This document shows positions 45,517-59,158 of a DNA stretch of 64,000 nucleotides, piece after piece (position 1 is the first letter of the stretch; every line of letters starts with the position of its first letter). The notes under the pieces were generated by a model, which worked only from the letters and a program-made list of their open reading frames with translations, made no database searches and had not been told where the DNA came from. Source of the DNA: Clitopilus passeckerianus (lineage: Eukaryota > Basidiomycota > Agaricomycetes > Agaricales > Entolomataceae); assembly GCA_944990035.1 (NCBI GenBank), contig CALYLX010000008.1, forward strand, positions 434,001 through 498,000. Direction: 5' to 3'. The translations under genes and the position numbers were made by a program.

Positions 45517-46176
45517 TTAATTTACGTTCACCACATAGGAGGCGATACCCAGAACTAAATGGTCTATAGTATCAAGTGTGCCAAAAAGTACGCATACGCC
45601 TCCAAACAGTCCGCTCCTGACTGCAAGGTAGTCAGGAAGGTCTCTATCCTTCAGCAACGTCGGTATTCCAACAATATCCAAGATAGCAGCCCAATCCCTC
45701 GGTCCCAACGTACACAGCCCATTATCCACATAACACTTTGGATGCGAACCCAAGGCCTTCGTCTTCAAAGCAACACACGTCTGCTTGGCGTCTGGCGCTC
45801 CCGTCGCCTCCGGAATCAGCACTCTCTGCAAGCACTGCATCACATCCAGCATCCACGTTACGCCCTTGGTGTCAAGCTCGTTTCGCTCGTCGCTGAACTT
45901 CTGGCAGAATGTCTTCCCGTAGCCAATTGGGTAGCCATCGGGTCCACAGTTGTAGCGAGGTTCAACGCACGTAGCGTAGAAGGAGCATGTATCGCGGGGC
46001 GGGTCGTAGCAGATGGGGTCGATGGCCTGACGAGCTAGTGCCTGGATGAGTTGGCTGTTCGAGGTGGCCGGAATGGGAGTCGGTGAAGCTGTGATGTAAA
46101 CCGTGCCGAATGTGAAAAGTACTGATAGAATTGCGAATAGATGGATCAAGGAATTACTTCTGCCTCTTTGAGCCAT
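45517..46176 (-). CDS. Secreted cysteine-rich protein, copy 1
   Basis: A single exon of 219 residues with a signal peptide (LIHLFAILSVLFTFGTVYIT). The mature part holds about ten cysteines with the pattern CSFYATCVEPRYNCGPDGYP, GYGKTFCQKF, CLQRVL and SHPKCYVDNGLCTL. The last two blocks recall the stanniocalcin-like layout, but this is only a resemblance by eye. The paralogue at 53798-54523 shares every block. It runs convergent to the J-domain gene, with 10 bp between their stops. Confidence 0.7.
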   Translation of the reverse strand: MAQRGRSNSLIHLFAILSVLFTFGTVYITASPTPIPATSNSQLIQALARQAIDPICYDPPRDTCSFYATCVEPRYNCGPDGYPIGYGKTFCQKFSDERNELDTKGVTWMLDVMQCLQRVLIPEATGAPDAKQTCVALKTKALGSHPKCYVDNGLCTLGPRDWAAILDIVGIPTLLKDRDLPDYLAVRSGLFGGVCVLFGTLDTIDHLVLGIASYVVNVN

Positions 46177-48022
46177 ATTTATGTCAGCTGCTTTGCAGAA
46201 GCTTTTCGACTGAGCGTCTCGGCGGGAGGACAGTGTAGGTGAGCGTCATAAGCAAGGCGCTTTATGAGGCGTTCGCCGCGACTGACCCTGACGTATTGAT
46301 GAATGATGTCGAGGTTTGGCAGCTGAAATGTTTGCAGGATCGTATACCCTTATCGACGTCGATAAACTACAATAGACTCCACATCATCGTGCTCGGGTTA
46401 GAAGGGAGGAACTTCATACTCTATCATGGCATGTTCATCCTGATGCTCTTCGTGTCTGGGAGTTCAAGTCCTCTCGATGTACTCGGGTCTGACGCCTGTG
46501 TTCATCACGCACCAAATCAAATCCATAGCAGGTCGCAATCATCATGATTCATGAGGACTAGTAGGGGACTAACCCTAGATGAAGATGGATCCTGACAGAG
46601 TGAGAGAATTCAGGTTCCAAATGGGTCCGACGGGTGCACGCCTTGTAGGGCTATCAGTTAGGGTTGCTCTGGCGTTGGCATCTCAGCATTCCAGTGCGGC
46701 GTCACAACATTATCCACTGGCAGTACCCGGGACGGGTATTTATGATCAAACAATAGAGGAACGCCCCACTATACTTCTCTCTTCGTCACCCTCTTCTAAA
46801 CAGCATGGTGTGCTCTCTCTAGAGGCTCTGTCGCCTCCACGAACTGACTTGGATACCTAGTTTGCCTCATCGAGAACCTTTAATTTTCTTGCCCTCTTCG
46901 TCGTTGTCGTATTCGCAATGATTACCAACAGTGCGGTGCTGTCAGCTAAGGACCTTGCGGGTATGTGTGCCTTTGGATATAATAGCGTTTGCCTTATACG
47001 CTTTTTGCTAGCGGAAGCCCTCGAAGAAGGGACAGAGCGATCAGACTGGCTAGAACCACCCAACACCACCTCGGTCGACGAGCAAGCATACTAGAGCTAC
47101 CAGCCAGCCCAGATAGATTCAGTTAGAGGCGTCGAAACCATGTAACATATAGAAGCATAGACAACTCCCCCTGTTCCCTGATGCGACCAGTTCCATACGA
47201 TGGAACTTATTGCATGAGAAAAATTATAGGACGGAACGTAACGTAGAATGCAATTGATTCCGCTGCGTGGCAAAGAACCTGAATACATTCCGAACTACTT
47301 CCAGGGATAACCTGCAATGATTCGCACATCAATCCACATGTGAAAGCGCAACAATTGTACACCATGAAGGATCCTGCGACCTCCTGATCCACGCTTCTAA
47401 CACGACTCCCCGAAGCCAAAATAACAATAAACCCCGCCAGGACATCAATCTATCTCCATGTGTGACATTGATTAGATCCGCTAATGTGAGGATAATTTGC
47501 TGGAGAAGTATGGCTTCCTGTCAATGAGCCCGGGTGTGGGTCTGCGTGGCTCAGCGCCATCTCCTGGGGATGGTTGATGGAGCAGCGGTATTGACGATCA
47601 ATATCAGAGCCTTCAACGGGTACGCCACGTCTGACTGTGTCGAGACGTCGCAGCCGGGAAATATAGAAGGCATCTAGATCTGGTCGGCCAGAGCGAACGA
47701 GAAGAGTGTGAACAACCCAGGCACAGGAGACTGAATTCTTTCGGAGGCAGTAGTCAAAAGCCTGTCAAGATCACCGATTCAGGCCACAACGAACACAGCG
47801 CAATGAGCGATGTGGTAAAGCGCCGACACACAGACGGGCTTGTAGCATTCATCTTATGAGTGGTGCAACAAATCGGAAATTCCAGGGACTTCCAAAAGCC
47901 CGATGGTTAGTTAGTAAGTAGAGATGGTCTGTTCACGCCGACAGCGCCAATGGCCGTTTTAACTCAAGATCCCGGGTTAGTTGCTGCTCGGTAGGGCGTT
48001 CAAGAGCATAGAAAGAACTAAA
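46177..48022. other. Long intergenic region
   Basis: No supported gene. At 46918-47093 a tiny frame is open. A GTATGT...GCTAG intron inside it would leave a 41-residue acidic peptide with no known motif and no CaaX end. The rest gives only scattered short frames. Confidence 0.4.
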
Positions 48023-48514
48023 TCAAAATCGCCAGTTGTGGATCCCAACCTCGAATTCAATCCACTGCCAGTGGTTCATGGCAAGGTTGAGGTCAGCTTC
48101 GAGTGATAGAAAATCGCGGATTCTAGGGCTTGTGTAAGCAGCGTAACGGTCACAGAAGTCCATAGACCTAGCACACAGCCACATCAACTTCACACATGCC
48201 TCAGCCTTCGCCAAAACTTTATGGAGGTGAGCAATGATCAATTTACTGTGCCGGCTAGACCATGCAGGCGGGGAACGGAAAGCCTACCACGACAAGCTCA
48301 AGCTTCTCTTGCGTTTCCGTATTTGAAACGTGCAGCGGAAATTGGGCTCTTCATAGCTTGACAAACCAATGCCGCGACCTTGTCCTGGATTGCGTAGAAA
48401 CCACAAGAAAAACATATTGATTGTGGCTTCCTCGACAACAAGAACAACGGCCCATGGAGAGGGCCAAGTCATGAGGAAGAAACTTTCGCCTGGGCTCGGC
48501 ATAATTTGATGCAT
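48023..48514 (-). CDS. Hypothetical two-exon protein
   Basis: Two open stretches, 48514 to about 48287 and about 48241-48023, join in frame across a short GTAGG...ACAG intron and would make about 146 residues. The first exon has a hydrophobic stretch (WAVVLVVEEATINMFFLWFL) and a basic RKRKR. No family is recognised. The frame is supported only by the splice fit, so it may be spurious. Confidence 0.25.
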
Positions 48515-48696
48515 CTATTCTGCTCCCAGCCCAGCCCCGCTCTTGGTAGGTCATTAGAGGCCATCCCCGAACCTCGGTCGGCCCACCTCCTACAGCCCAG
48601 ATAACTTACGGGAACGGGTGATGTTGGCCGAGTGTTCGCTTATAAAGCTACTCGTGGAGAATCCATGGCTCATCGTTTCGCTTTCGACTTTTTTTT

Positions 48697-48704
48697 ATAA
48701 AAAC
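48697..48704 (+). promoter_or_regulatory. TATA box of GMC oxidoreductase 1
   Basis: TATAAAAA lies 62 bp before the ATG at 48766, after a T-rich tract. Confidence 0.5.
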
Positions 48705-48759
48705 ACCTTCCCGGCCTCGTCATTCGTTACTTTTCCTTCGGCCTCCAGCTCGACCATAA

Positions 48760-51273
<2,514 letters not shown>

Positions 51274-51797
51274 GTTGGCTGGACCGCTGGAGAACATCAC
51301 TGCTTTGTATTGCTTTGCACACCCACTATCTACACGACGGACATTACTACGGACTCTCTGGACTCATAAACTTTATTTTGCTACCACCATAACATCACGC
51401 TCCTTTGGACACTTCGGACTGACGTATTATTACACTGTATAATCATGTGTTTCTACTAATTTACACGCTACTCGGCCTTCGGGGCACGAATATGATGGAG
51501 AGGAGAAGCTGTACCAACATTTGACCGCGTGTAAAAGGCTAGGCTGCGCTTGGAGTCGATGAGGAGACTTCGGACCCAATTGAACGTATATCAGAGTGGC
51601 AGCGCGCCTGGTAAGGAATGGATGACATCAACATCAGAATGTGACGTCAACGAAGAACTTACGCCACCTCGCAAACCGCCACTCGAATGACGCCAAAGAC
51701 TCCGCAAGAGCATCATGGAAGTTGGAAAATACATCGTAGAAAAGTATATAAAGCCTCGTAGATTTCCTTGAGATGCTCAGCATCAAATCACACAAAC
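51274..51797. promoter_or_regulatory. Intergenic region with TATA box of CsbD-like gene 1
   Basis: TATATAAA at 51745-51752 lies 45 bp before the ATG at 51798. The remainder is the 3' flank of the GMC gene. Confidence 0.45.
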
Positions 51798-52253
51798 ATG
51801 TCTTCCAACAACTTCTCTTCTTCTACCAACAACACCGCCTCTGGCGAGCCCAAGTTCGTATACCTTCTCCCAAACTATATCTCAGAATCCTAACCTCATT
51901 TCTTACAGCAAACTCTCCGGCCAATACCACTCCACCAAGGGTAACGTCGTTGAGGCCATCGGCAATGCCACTGGGGCCCAATCATGGACCGACTCTGGCA
52001 AGCAAGAGCATGCCGCCGGGGAGGCCGAATACAAGGCCGCTCAGGCCAAGGGTTACGTTGAGGGCACCCAAGACCGCATTGGCGGCAAGAAGGACAGCGT
52101 CCTCGGTGCCATCACTGGCGACCGAAGCCAGGAGACTCGGGGTTAGTGGCTTGTTTGCCATTCATTCACGAACAACTTCGTCTAACCACTCTTACAGGCA
52201 ATCTCCGCCACGACAAGGGCGAAGCCCAGCAGGATTTCAACAGGAACGTCTAA
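51798..52253 (+). CDS. CsbD-like small stress protein 1
   Basis: Three exons (51798-51853, 51909-52141, 52198-52253) give 114 residues. The protein is small, hydrophilic and Gly/Lys/Glu-rich, without hydrophobic core segments. The repeating pattern ([49 protein letters not shown]) fits the CsbD-like family, which includes fungal proteins described as binding mismatched or cruciform DNA and bacterial stress proteins. The molecular role is uncertain. A paralogue lies 666 bp downstream. Confidence 0.75.
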
Positions 52254-52918
52254 TTTATAGATGATTCGTCCCTCTCCCTGTTTCCGCATGGCATATACCA
52301 GAGGATTCGATGTGGAATAATATGTAGAATATATGTAGAACATCAAAACCAATCCTAATGAACAACTTTGACAATATCAATCTAAACGGATACGGATGTC
52401 TAGTGAACGTCATCTCAAAGTGAGAATCCGATACCGTGCTAAGCTAGCTCAGTTCTAACTGTTAACGCTTGGGCCCTCGTTTCCGTTTCCGAGAGAGGAC
52501 ACAGGGACTTGGGTGCACTATTCCACCCTTCTTATGCGACCAAGAGCCCAGAACGCCCGGACTCCACGCAACAAGCGAAACCAAGTACACTTCGCGCCGC
52601 GTTGTACCCCACACCACGACCGATCTTGCGCCGGTTTCCTATCAGTTACACTTTATATGTACAACCCATCCTTATCTATGGCATAACGGCCTTGAATTCC
52701 ACGCGCAGCCTACTTACATAGTTCACGACGTCATGAAAATAACCGGCTTAGCAGGGGCTCCATTGCACTGAGCAGAACCGAAATAAACTCCTGCGGGGTG
52801 TATTTAAAGTCGAGGCACAACCGTCTCAAAGTCTCCAATAGACTCTTAGCTTCACAAACCGTGAAGTGTTACAACAATTGAGCTTGATCCAGGATCCTCT
52901 CAAATTCTCTTCGAGAAA
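52254..52918. promoter_or_regulatory. Intergenic region with promoter of CsbD-like gene 2
   Basis: TATTTAAA at 52801-52808 is a likely TATA element. AGGGG at 52753-52757 matches a fungal stress-response element core, though such a short motif is weak evidence. Confidence 0.4.
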
Positions 52919-53286
52919 ATGTCCTCTGAAAGCGAACATCCAAAGTCTGCTCCTCTGCTCGCTCTCTCCTATGCAGCTAATCATATAGCCCACAGTTCAT
53001 ATACCGGCCAATTGAAATCAGCAGTAGGCGCCGCCAAAGAAGCTGTCGGAAACACCACTGGGATTTCCTCCTTATCGGAGGCAGGGAAGAAGCAACACGC
53101 TGAGGGAAAGGCGGAGATGGCTGTTGTGGAGGGGGAAACGAAAGGTCCGGGTTCGATCTTGGGGAAAGATCTGAAAGGTAAGACGCCTTCATCCCGTGAA
53201 GGATTCTAGGAGTTGATGCTGCAATGTAAGAAGGAACAGACCATGGTAAAGCGACAGTACCATTCGAATTCGACCCTGATTATTAG
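52919..53286 (+). CDS. CsbD-like small stress protein 2
   Basis: Exon 1 (52919-53177) and exon 2 (53240-53286) join across a 62-bp GTAAGA...ACAG intron to 101 residues ending VPFEFDPDY. Without splicing the frame stops at 53209. The core (TGQLKSAVGAAKEAVGNTTG, GKKQHAEGKAEMAVVEGETK) aligns with CsbD-like protein 1, so this is a diverged tandem duplicate. It is a hydrophilic, probably cytosolic or nuclear stress protein. Confidence 0.7.
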
Positions 53287-53797
53287 GTGAAGAAATGAAG
53301 AAACAGGATATTCTATATACCATCTGTTCATACCCATGCCAAATGAAGTACCCCAGAAATTGGGAAAATTGTCCCATCTTCATCGAACGGAGCAGAAAAC
53401 AAGGTAGAACAGCCAGTGAAGATGCATCATGTCGATGCCTTTTGGTATACCCCGCATGCGTCATTTAAGAGTCAGTTAGACTAGGGCGTCAATCAAGTCG
53501 CTGATCGTACTTTGCCCTGGTCGGCAAGAATTGCTGATCCCCCAGCCGAGTAGAAGCTAACCCTGAACTAAACAACCAACGTTATGAATGTACAGTAACT
53601 TCCATTTCCCTGACGGGACTTTCCCGGAATGAGTCCTTCCGTGGGCAAACAGTGTTTCCCCTTCCACTAGCACGAAAGAAGAAAGGAAGTTCGAACACCG
53701 AGCAAGAGGAGCCGAACGAGAGCCAGTACATATAAAACCCTTTCACCAGCAAGCGCCTAGTTTCCTTCTGAGAGCCACTCCTCATTCAACTAGAATC
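53287..53797. promoter_or_regulatory. Intergenic region with TATA box of secreted protein 2
   Basis: TATAAAA at 53731-53737 lies 61 bp before the ATG at 53798. The rest is unremarkable. Confidence 0.45.
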
Positions 53798-54523
53798 ATG
53801 CAGACAGGGAGCTCACTGTACACCATCCTATGGAGCCTCGTCTTTACCTGTCTCCTCCACCAATCAACCGCCAGCGCAGCCATAGCCAAGGACAAAGCAA
53901 CAAGCCCCACGATCAGCCTTCCTCATACCCCAAGCAGCCGCTGGTCACGAAACGAAGTTGGACCACTCTCCGCCCTTGCGAAAAAGCTGAAAAGCCGCAC
54001 CCCGCCGTCGATGTGTTCCGACCCGACGAGCTTACGACCGAATGGTGGAAACGAGTGCGCGTATTACGAGAGTTGCTTGGAGGCGAGGTATCATTGTGGG
54101 GACGAAGGGTATCCGCTTGGCTATGGAAAGTTGGCTTGTGAAAGCTTGACTGGTGCCAGAGATACTTTCGATGACCTTGGCAAGAAATGGGTGGAGGATA
54201 AGGAAGTTTGCATTCAGCAAGGTTTTGGGCAGATTATGAGGGAGGATGCGAGTCGGAGGAAGGCTATGATGGCTCATGGAGATGCCTGTGGTTCGGCCGA
54301 GAAGAGAGGGTTGGAATTGACGAGCAAGTGCTTCGTGCAGAGTGGCCTGTGCGGTCTAGGAGAGAGGAATTGGGAAGAGATTGTGAAAGCGATTGGAAGT
54401 GTAGCGCTAAGGCAGCAGAAAGATACGCTTCTTGCAGAGTTGAAGGCTGGAGGAGAGGAATGCAATGCAGCATACGAGTATTTCTTCAAGGAGTTGAATC
54501 TATATGTTAATCACGCAAATTAA
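53798..54523 (+). CDS. Secreted cysteine-rich protein, copy 2
   Basis: A single exon of 241 residues. Signal peptide: LYTILWSLVFTCLLHQSTASA. After a Ser/Pro-rich linker the cysteine core reads CAYYESCLEARYHCGDEGYP, LGYGKLACESL, then SKCFVQSGLCGLGERNW, matching copy 1 block by block. The length between cysteine blocks is similar in both. No enzymatic motif is seen. It is followed by GMC gene 2, as copy 1 is followed by GMC gene 1, although copy 1 lies in the opposite direction. Confidence 0.72.
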   Translation: MQTGSSLYTILWSLVFTCLLHQSTASAAIAKDKATSPTISLPHTPSSRWSRNEVGPLSALAKKLKSRTPPSMCSDPTSLRPNGGNECAYYESCLEARYHCGDEGYPLGYGKLACESLTGARDTFDDLGKKWVEDKEVCIQQGFGQIMREDASRRKAMMAHGDACGSAEKRGLELTSKCFVQSGLCGLGERNWEEIVKAIGSVALRQQKDTLLAELKAGGEECNAAYEYFFKELNLYVNHAN

Positions 54524-55437
54524 TCCATTCGCCCTTAGACTAGATCCCATGTATTAGTATCTAGAGACTCGACCGCCCGTAGAGTTTCTCACACCACAGC
54601 TGGCATAAGCTTGTTCTTTTACATAAGAATATTTGATTGACTGTGGTTGAGAGCAGTAAGAGACCACGGTCGTGAAGTAGAAGCAAACCAAGGCAGACCA
54701 AGAGACAAGAGTCCATATGGACAATGCCGGGACCCTGCCGAGCGGAGAACGTAGCTGAGCTCAAGTGACGTGAAGAAGGGATCCTTGTTATCGTCAAGTT
54801 TTCATAGATGCTTTTTTAAACACGTATGTTGACTGGATGAGCATGTACTGAATGCTGTCCTGGCGAGCCTCCGACCACTGCGGCCAGGTTCATCTCGCCA
54901 GTTTCAAATTTGGCCAGCATCTTTGAGCCTTGCCAAGCCATCAATGCAAGATCAGGTCAATACTAATCTGGGGCTTTCTCCTTTTGGGCACAACACGTTC
55001 AGCGAGGACAAAGGTCTAGCTGGTCGTCTTCCTCCCACCTCCTCATGACTCTCAAGGATCAGCAATCTTGTACGATCTCAATCGCAAAATCCTACGAGAT
55101 TGTTCCCAAGATGCCAGCGAAATGAAGGCGAATGACCGGCTCTAGAAGGGTCGACAGAACCGCAGTAATATAATTCACTCTGCATCACTCCAGTGCTTGG
55201 GCTTGGCAGAAAGTGAACCAAGAAAGGCTTCGGTTCAAGTTTGTAACTGCGATGGACAGGCATCTCCTTCCCTTCACCGCCAAGTACAGCAAAGTTTCCA
55301 GGGCAGTCTCGGGCACTGGACAACTTGCGCCCTATAACCCACATTGATCATTAGAAGGACCATACCTTCGCATTCTACCTCCCACTTGCACGCTCGTTGA
55401 CCACTCCCGGAGTTTGGTCGTTTTCGCTGGCGTTACG
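54524..55437. other. Intergenic region
   Basis: Holds the 3' end of secreted protein 2 and the promoter of GMC gene 2. No other feature was recognised. Confidence 0.4.
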
Positions 55438-57870
55438 ATGCGCTTGAGCCAGTTTATCCTTATTGCACCTCTGCTACCTTGCATACTATCACGATCCGTA
55501 TCCCAACCACCATTACCACGGAGCCTTCATGCAAGGGACTATGTCACCCAACCACAACCAGCCTACGATTATATCATTATTGGAGGAGGCATGGCGGGCC
55601 TAGTGCTTGCTGCACGGCTAACAGAAGACGGAAAGTATTCTGTGCTGGTGCTAGAGGCGGGAGATAGTGGAGAGACGGTCGCAGATCAAGTCAGTAAGTA
55701 CATACCTTTTTTCCGACGGGCCTTCAATCTGCTAACTATCTTTTGCAGATTCGCCATCTGGGGCCTACTATAGCTCACTCCTTTACACTGAACATGACTG
55801 GCAATACAAAACTGTACCACAGCAAACTGCTGGAAACCGAGTCTTCGACTGGCCTAGAGGGAAGGTTCTGGGTGGTTCCAGTGCTGTGAACGCGATGTAC
55901 CTCGTTCGTCCTTCCGTGCTGGAAGTGGATGCTTGGTCAGAAGTCATTGCAGAGCAAGACGCCGACGCAGCAAAGCGCTGGTCATGGGACCAGTTCTATC
56001 CCGCCATGAAGAGTACAGAGACCTTCACACCTCCCAAACAAGACGTTGCAGAAGTCGGCAACTTCACATGGTCTACCGACACACATGGTGATTCTGGGCC
56101 CATGCAAGCTTCGTACCCGGCAGCGTGAGTACTTGACTTTTTGTAATCCCGCCACTCGTCTGACTTCTCCTGCAGGATGATGTCCCAGATAGGCTCTTGG
56201 ATACCAACCTTCGAAAATATAGGCATACCTGCTGCTACGGACATAAATGGTGGCAAAACCCTTGGAGCGATGGTCGGCCCATCCTGGATAAACCCATCAA
56301 ACCTCACCCGCTCTTACGCAAAATCGGCGTACCTCGACCCAGCCAGTTCTCGATCGAATCTACACGTCCTCGTCAATGCTACTGCAACGAAAATTATCTT
56401 CAGCGACAAGAAAGTCGGAGACAACTATGAGGCGATCGCTATGCAGTTTGCTTATACCTCAAATGGGAAAGATGGAACACTTTACAGTGTGGAGGTGAAG
56501 AAGGAGGTGCTGTTGGCTGGAGGTGTCGTTGGGAGTCCGCAGTTGTTGATGGTCAGCGGTGTTGGGCCCAAGGAAGTATTGGACAATGTTGACGTGCCTG
56601 TCACTGTCGAGCTGCCTGGTGTGGGTGCGCATGTGCAGGACCACTTGGTAAGGCTTTTCATACTTCTGCAAAGGTCAATTCCTGATGCTTTTTTCATGAC
56701 GCAGACCGCAGCCGTGGTATGGAATAGCGCAAGCGAAACAGCGGGAGACATCTTCGCCTCAAACTCGGACTTCTCCGTACGTCTCCTTCCTGCTTATTCC
56801 CAGCTTGTACTCATGACTCATACAGCGCACGACGGAGTTCCGGTCCTTCATCAATTCCGCTACAGCATGGGCAAACCTCACAGCCATCTTTGGCGAAGAA
56901 GGGGCAAAGGACTTCCAGCAAGCCATCTCTGACGCAGCGTCAAATTCTTCTGAGACCTTAGTTCCAGCAGGGTCGAGCTCAGAGGTGGTGGAGGGCTACA
57001 AGAAGATTTATAGTGTCGTTGCGGACAAGTTCCTGAAGAGCGATGTTCCTGTCGTTGAGTTCTTGATCTCCTTGATCAGCCCTGGGACGGTGTCAATGCA
57101 AGCTGCTATCCAGCATCCGTTGAGGTAGATTTTAATTTTCGTTTGGATTCATGGTTGCTTTACTCACCGTTTTTGTAGTCAAGGCCGTTTGTACATCAAC
57201 ACTTCGTCTGTGTTCGACCAACCCGTTATCGACCCCAATTACTTCTCGCATTGGGCAGGTGAGTCCTTCGTGGTTCTTTTCGTTTCTCGTAAGCTCATCG
57301 TCTGGGTAGATGTGACCGTCATGCGCCAGGCTTTGAAGATAATCCGAAACTTTGGCGCAACGTATCCTTTCAACGAGACCATTGGTGCCGAAGTCGCCCC
57401 CGGACCTGATATCTTTACAGATGAAGCTATTGATTCTTGGTTAATCAATGCTGGAGCGAGCTCGCAGTATCATCCTATCTCGACTTGTGCGATGCTGCCG
57501 AAGAGCCAGGGTGGTGTGGTTGACGCAAATTTGAAGGTGTATGGAACTTGTAGGTTTCTTCTCCATAGCTGCTGCAAACGATACTGACTAGATGCGATAG
57601 CCAATGTCAGAGTGGTCGATTCATCAGTGTACCCATTCCTGTTTGCTTCGCATGTAAGTCGGCCCTAATGAACTTCCTGGGAGGCACTCTGATTGATGGT
57701 GCTCGCTTTAGGTTGGTGCCTCCACGTACGGCCTTGCAGAAGCTGCTTCCAAGTTTATCTTGGAGGACGCTCCGAATACTTTCGTGCAGGATACTTCTGG
57801 TGCACAAACAATCAGAGGACTAGGACCTCTATGGATCACTATAATTGCTATAATCATCTCCTTGATGTAA
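55438..57870 (+). CDS. GMC oxidoreductase 2, secreted
   Basis: A paralogue of the 48766 gene. Nine exons (55438-55693, 55749-56124, 56176-56647, 56705-56776, 56826-57124, 57179-57258, 57310-57549, 57601-57653, 57712-57870) give 668 residues. Signal peptide, FAD-binding [31 protein letters not shown] and [13 protein letters not shown] are present. Both active-site histidines are kept (YHPISTCAM and FASH), but the usual Gly of the HPxGT motif is Ser. It lacks the intron that splits the WPRGK/VLGG block in copy 1 and has one intron copy 1 lacks (57125-57178). The hydrophobic C-terminus ([13 protein letters not shown]) again suggests a membrane or GPI anchor. The ATG at 55438 begins the signal peptide. 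Confidence 0.9.
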
Positions 57871-58135
57871 CAAACTATGGACGTATTGCTGATTTGGACG
57901 CTGGGCGAGCACTGGACCCTTGACAGTATACGTACTATTCTATTATGTAGCTAGATACCATGTCGTATGCAGGACGATGGAATTCGTTGACAATACCAGA
58001 GACTATTTTTGATACACTTCATCTATTTCATCACATTGAGGGCACTCCTTGATGTTATCGCCGCCTCATCGATCATGAGGACAAAATTCCATTCAGTGCC
58101 GTTCCTCATGGCGTGTGGCAGATCAAAAGAAGGTC

Positions 58136-58141
58136 AAAAAA
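58136..58141 (-). terminator. RNA polymerase III terminator of tRNA-Val
   Basis: Six A on the plus strand (T6 on the coding strand) lie one base beyond the tRNA discriminator base. Confidence 0.75.
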
Positions 58142-58142
58142 G

Positions 58143-58271
58143 TGAGTCGACCCAGGCTCGAACTGAGGACCTTCTGTGAACCATCCGTCACACCTCGCGT
58201 GCTAGGGGGAGCACACGGAGTGCGGCGAACGAGTGTTAGACAGATGCGATAACCAACTACGCCATCGACCC
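58143..58271 (-). tRNA. tRNA-Val (AAC) with a 55-nt intron
   Basis: The minus strand folds as a tRNA. The acceptor stem is GGGTCGA with TCGACTC (one G-U pair). The D-arm is GCG...CGC. The anticodon stem TCTGT pairs with ACAGA, and the loop CTAACA puts AAC in the anticodon (coding-strand complement of 58235-58237). The T-arm is CTCAG-TTCGAGC-CTGGG and the discriminator is A. A 55-nt intron (58179-58233) interrupts after position 37, the canonical place. A T6 terminator follows. Wobble inosine would let it read GUU and GUC. Confidence 0.88.
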
Positions 58272-59158
58272 GGTTGGATTAGCATGAGGTGGTTACAACT
58301 ATATACTATCGTTATCACAAGAAGAAAGTGTCTAGATATATTGTTTCCCGTTCAAATTTTGTACTGCGAGAATGGTACGAGCAGCTTCAGTAGAGAATCT
58401 GCCAATGGAAGTATGAGGATCAAAACCTTGATCTTCTCCACCTCGGGTGTTCTTTGTTGGCGATCTAACTGGGTTAGGGCCCACTTGGGACGAAGATCAA
58501 GTTACACCCATCGCACGCCGTGTATCCAACACAAACTGGGACCAATCGTCACCGTTTATCTTTGCGAAAATGCGCTTGCGAAAGCCCTCCACACTCCGCG
58601 TCAAGATTCCAGATACCAATCGTCTTTATAGACAACCAGCCTCCAGAAAAACTGTGTTGCCGTCACTTCATTCGGGCGGTTTCTGCCTCAATATTGTCTG
58701 GAGTCCTGTCGGCTACTCCGTACTTAGATTTCGTGTTGGGGTCAATTGTGCCGGTTTGGTGCACTCGGCAGAGCAAGGTGTTTCCGTGGCTGTACAGTCG
58801 CTTAGGGGGACAAACATCACAAGGAAGACGCTACATGACGCGACTCTGCGCGTAAAAGCGCGTTAAAATACCCATACTTGCGTGAAAATACACAGAACTG
58901 CGTAGGCAATTATTTTAGAATGTTTCCGGACCGAATCATCAGAGCCAGAGGGGTCGAGAGCAGCGCAGCCTTTGGCCGTCGCTTGTCGGGAATTGCCGGA
59001 TTTAGCAGCGCATCATGAAATTGTCGGACCACCTGCAAAAATTCTGCTGGAAGTGGTGGCCTCGACTGTTGTTCGACTCTCCATATATTCCGCTCGTTGC
59101 CCAGATACCCTACATCCTATACCTCTATTATTGGTCTAATTTCTACGTCTAAATAACG
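58272..59158. other. Intergenic region before ERG1
   Basis: Several open frames overlap at 58447-58866 but show no family motif and no splice support. The last part is the ERG1 promoter; no clear TATA box was seen. Confidence 0.4.

Noticed and set aside
46579..46860. 93-codon ORF
   Set aside because: Low-information composition and no domain; overlaps other random frames.
46918..47093. Pheromone-precursor-like tiny gene
   Set aside because: Short spliced peptide, but it ends in QAY and not in a CaaX box, and it lacks a pheromone-like core.
58447..58866. 139-codon ORF upstream of ERG1
   Set aside because: It overlaps another open frame of similar length and has no motif in either.
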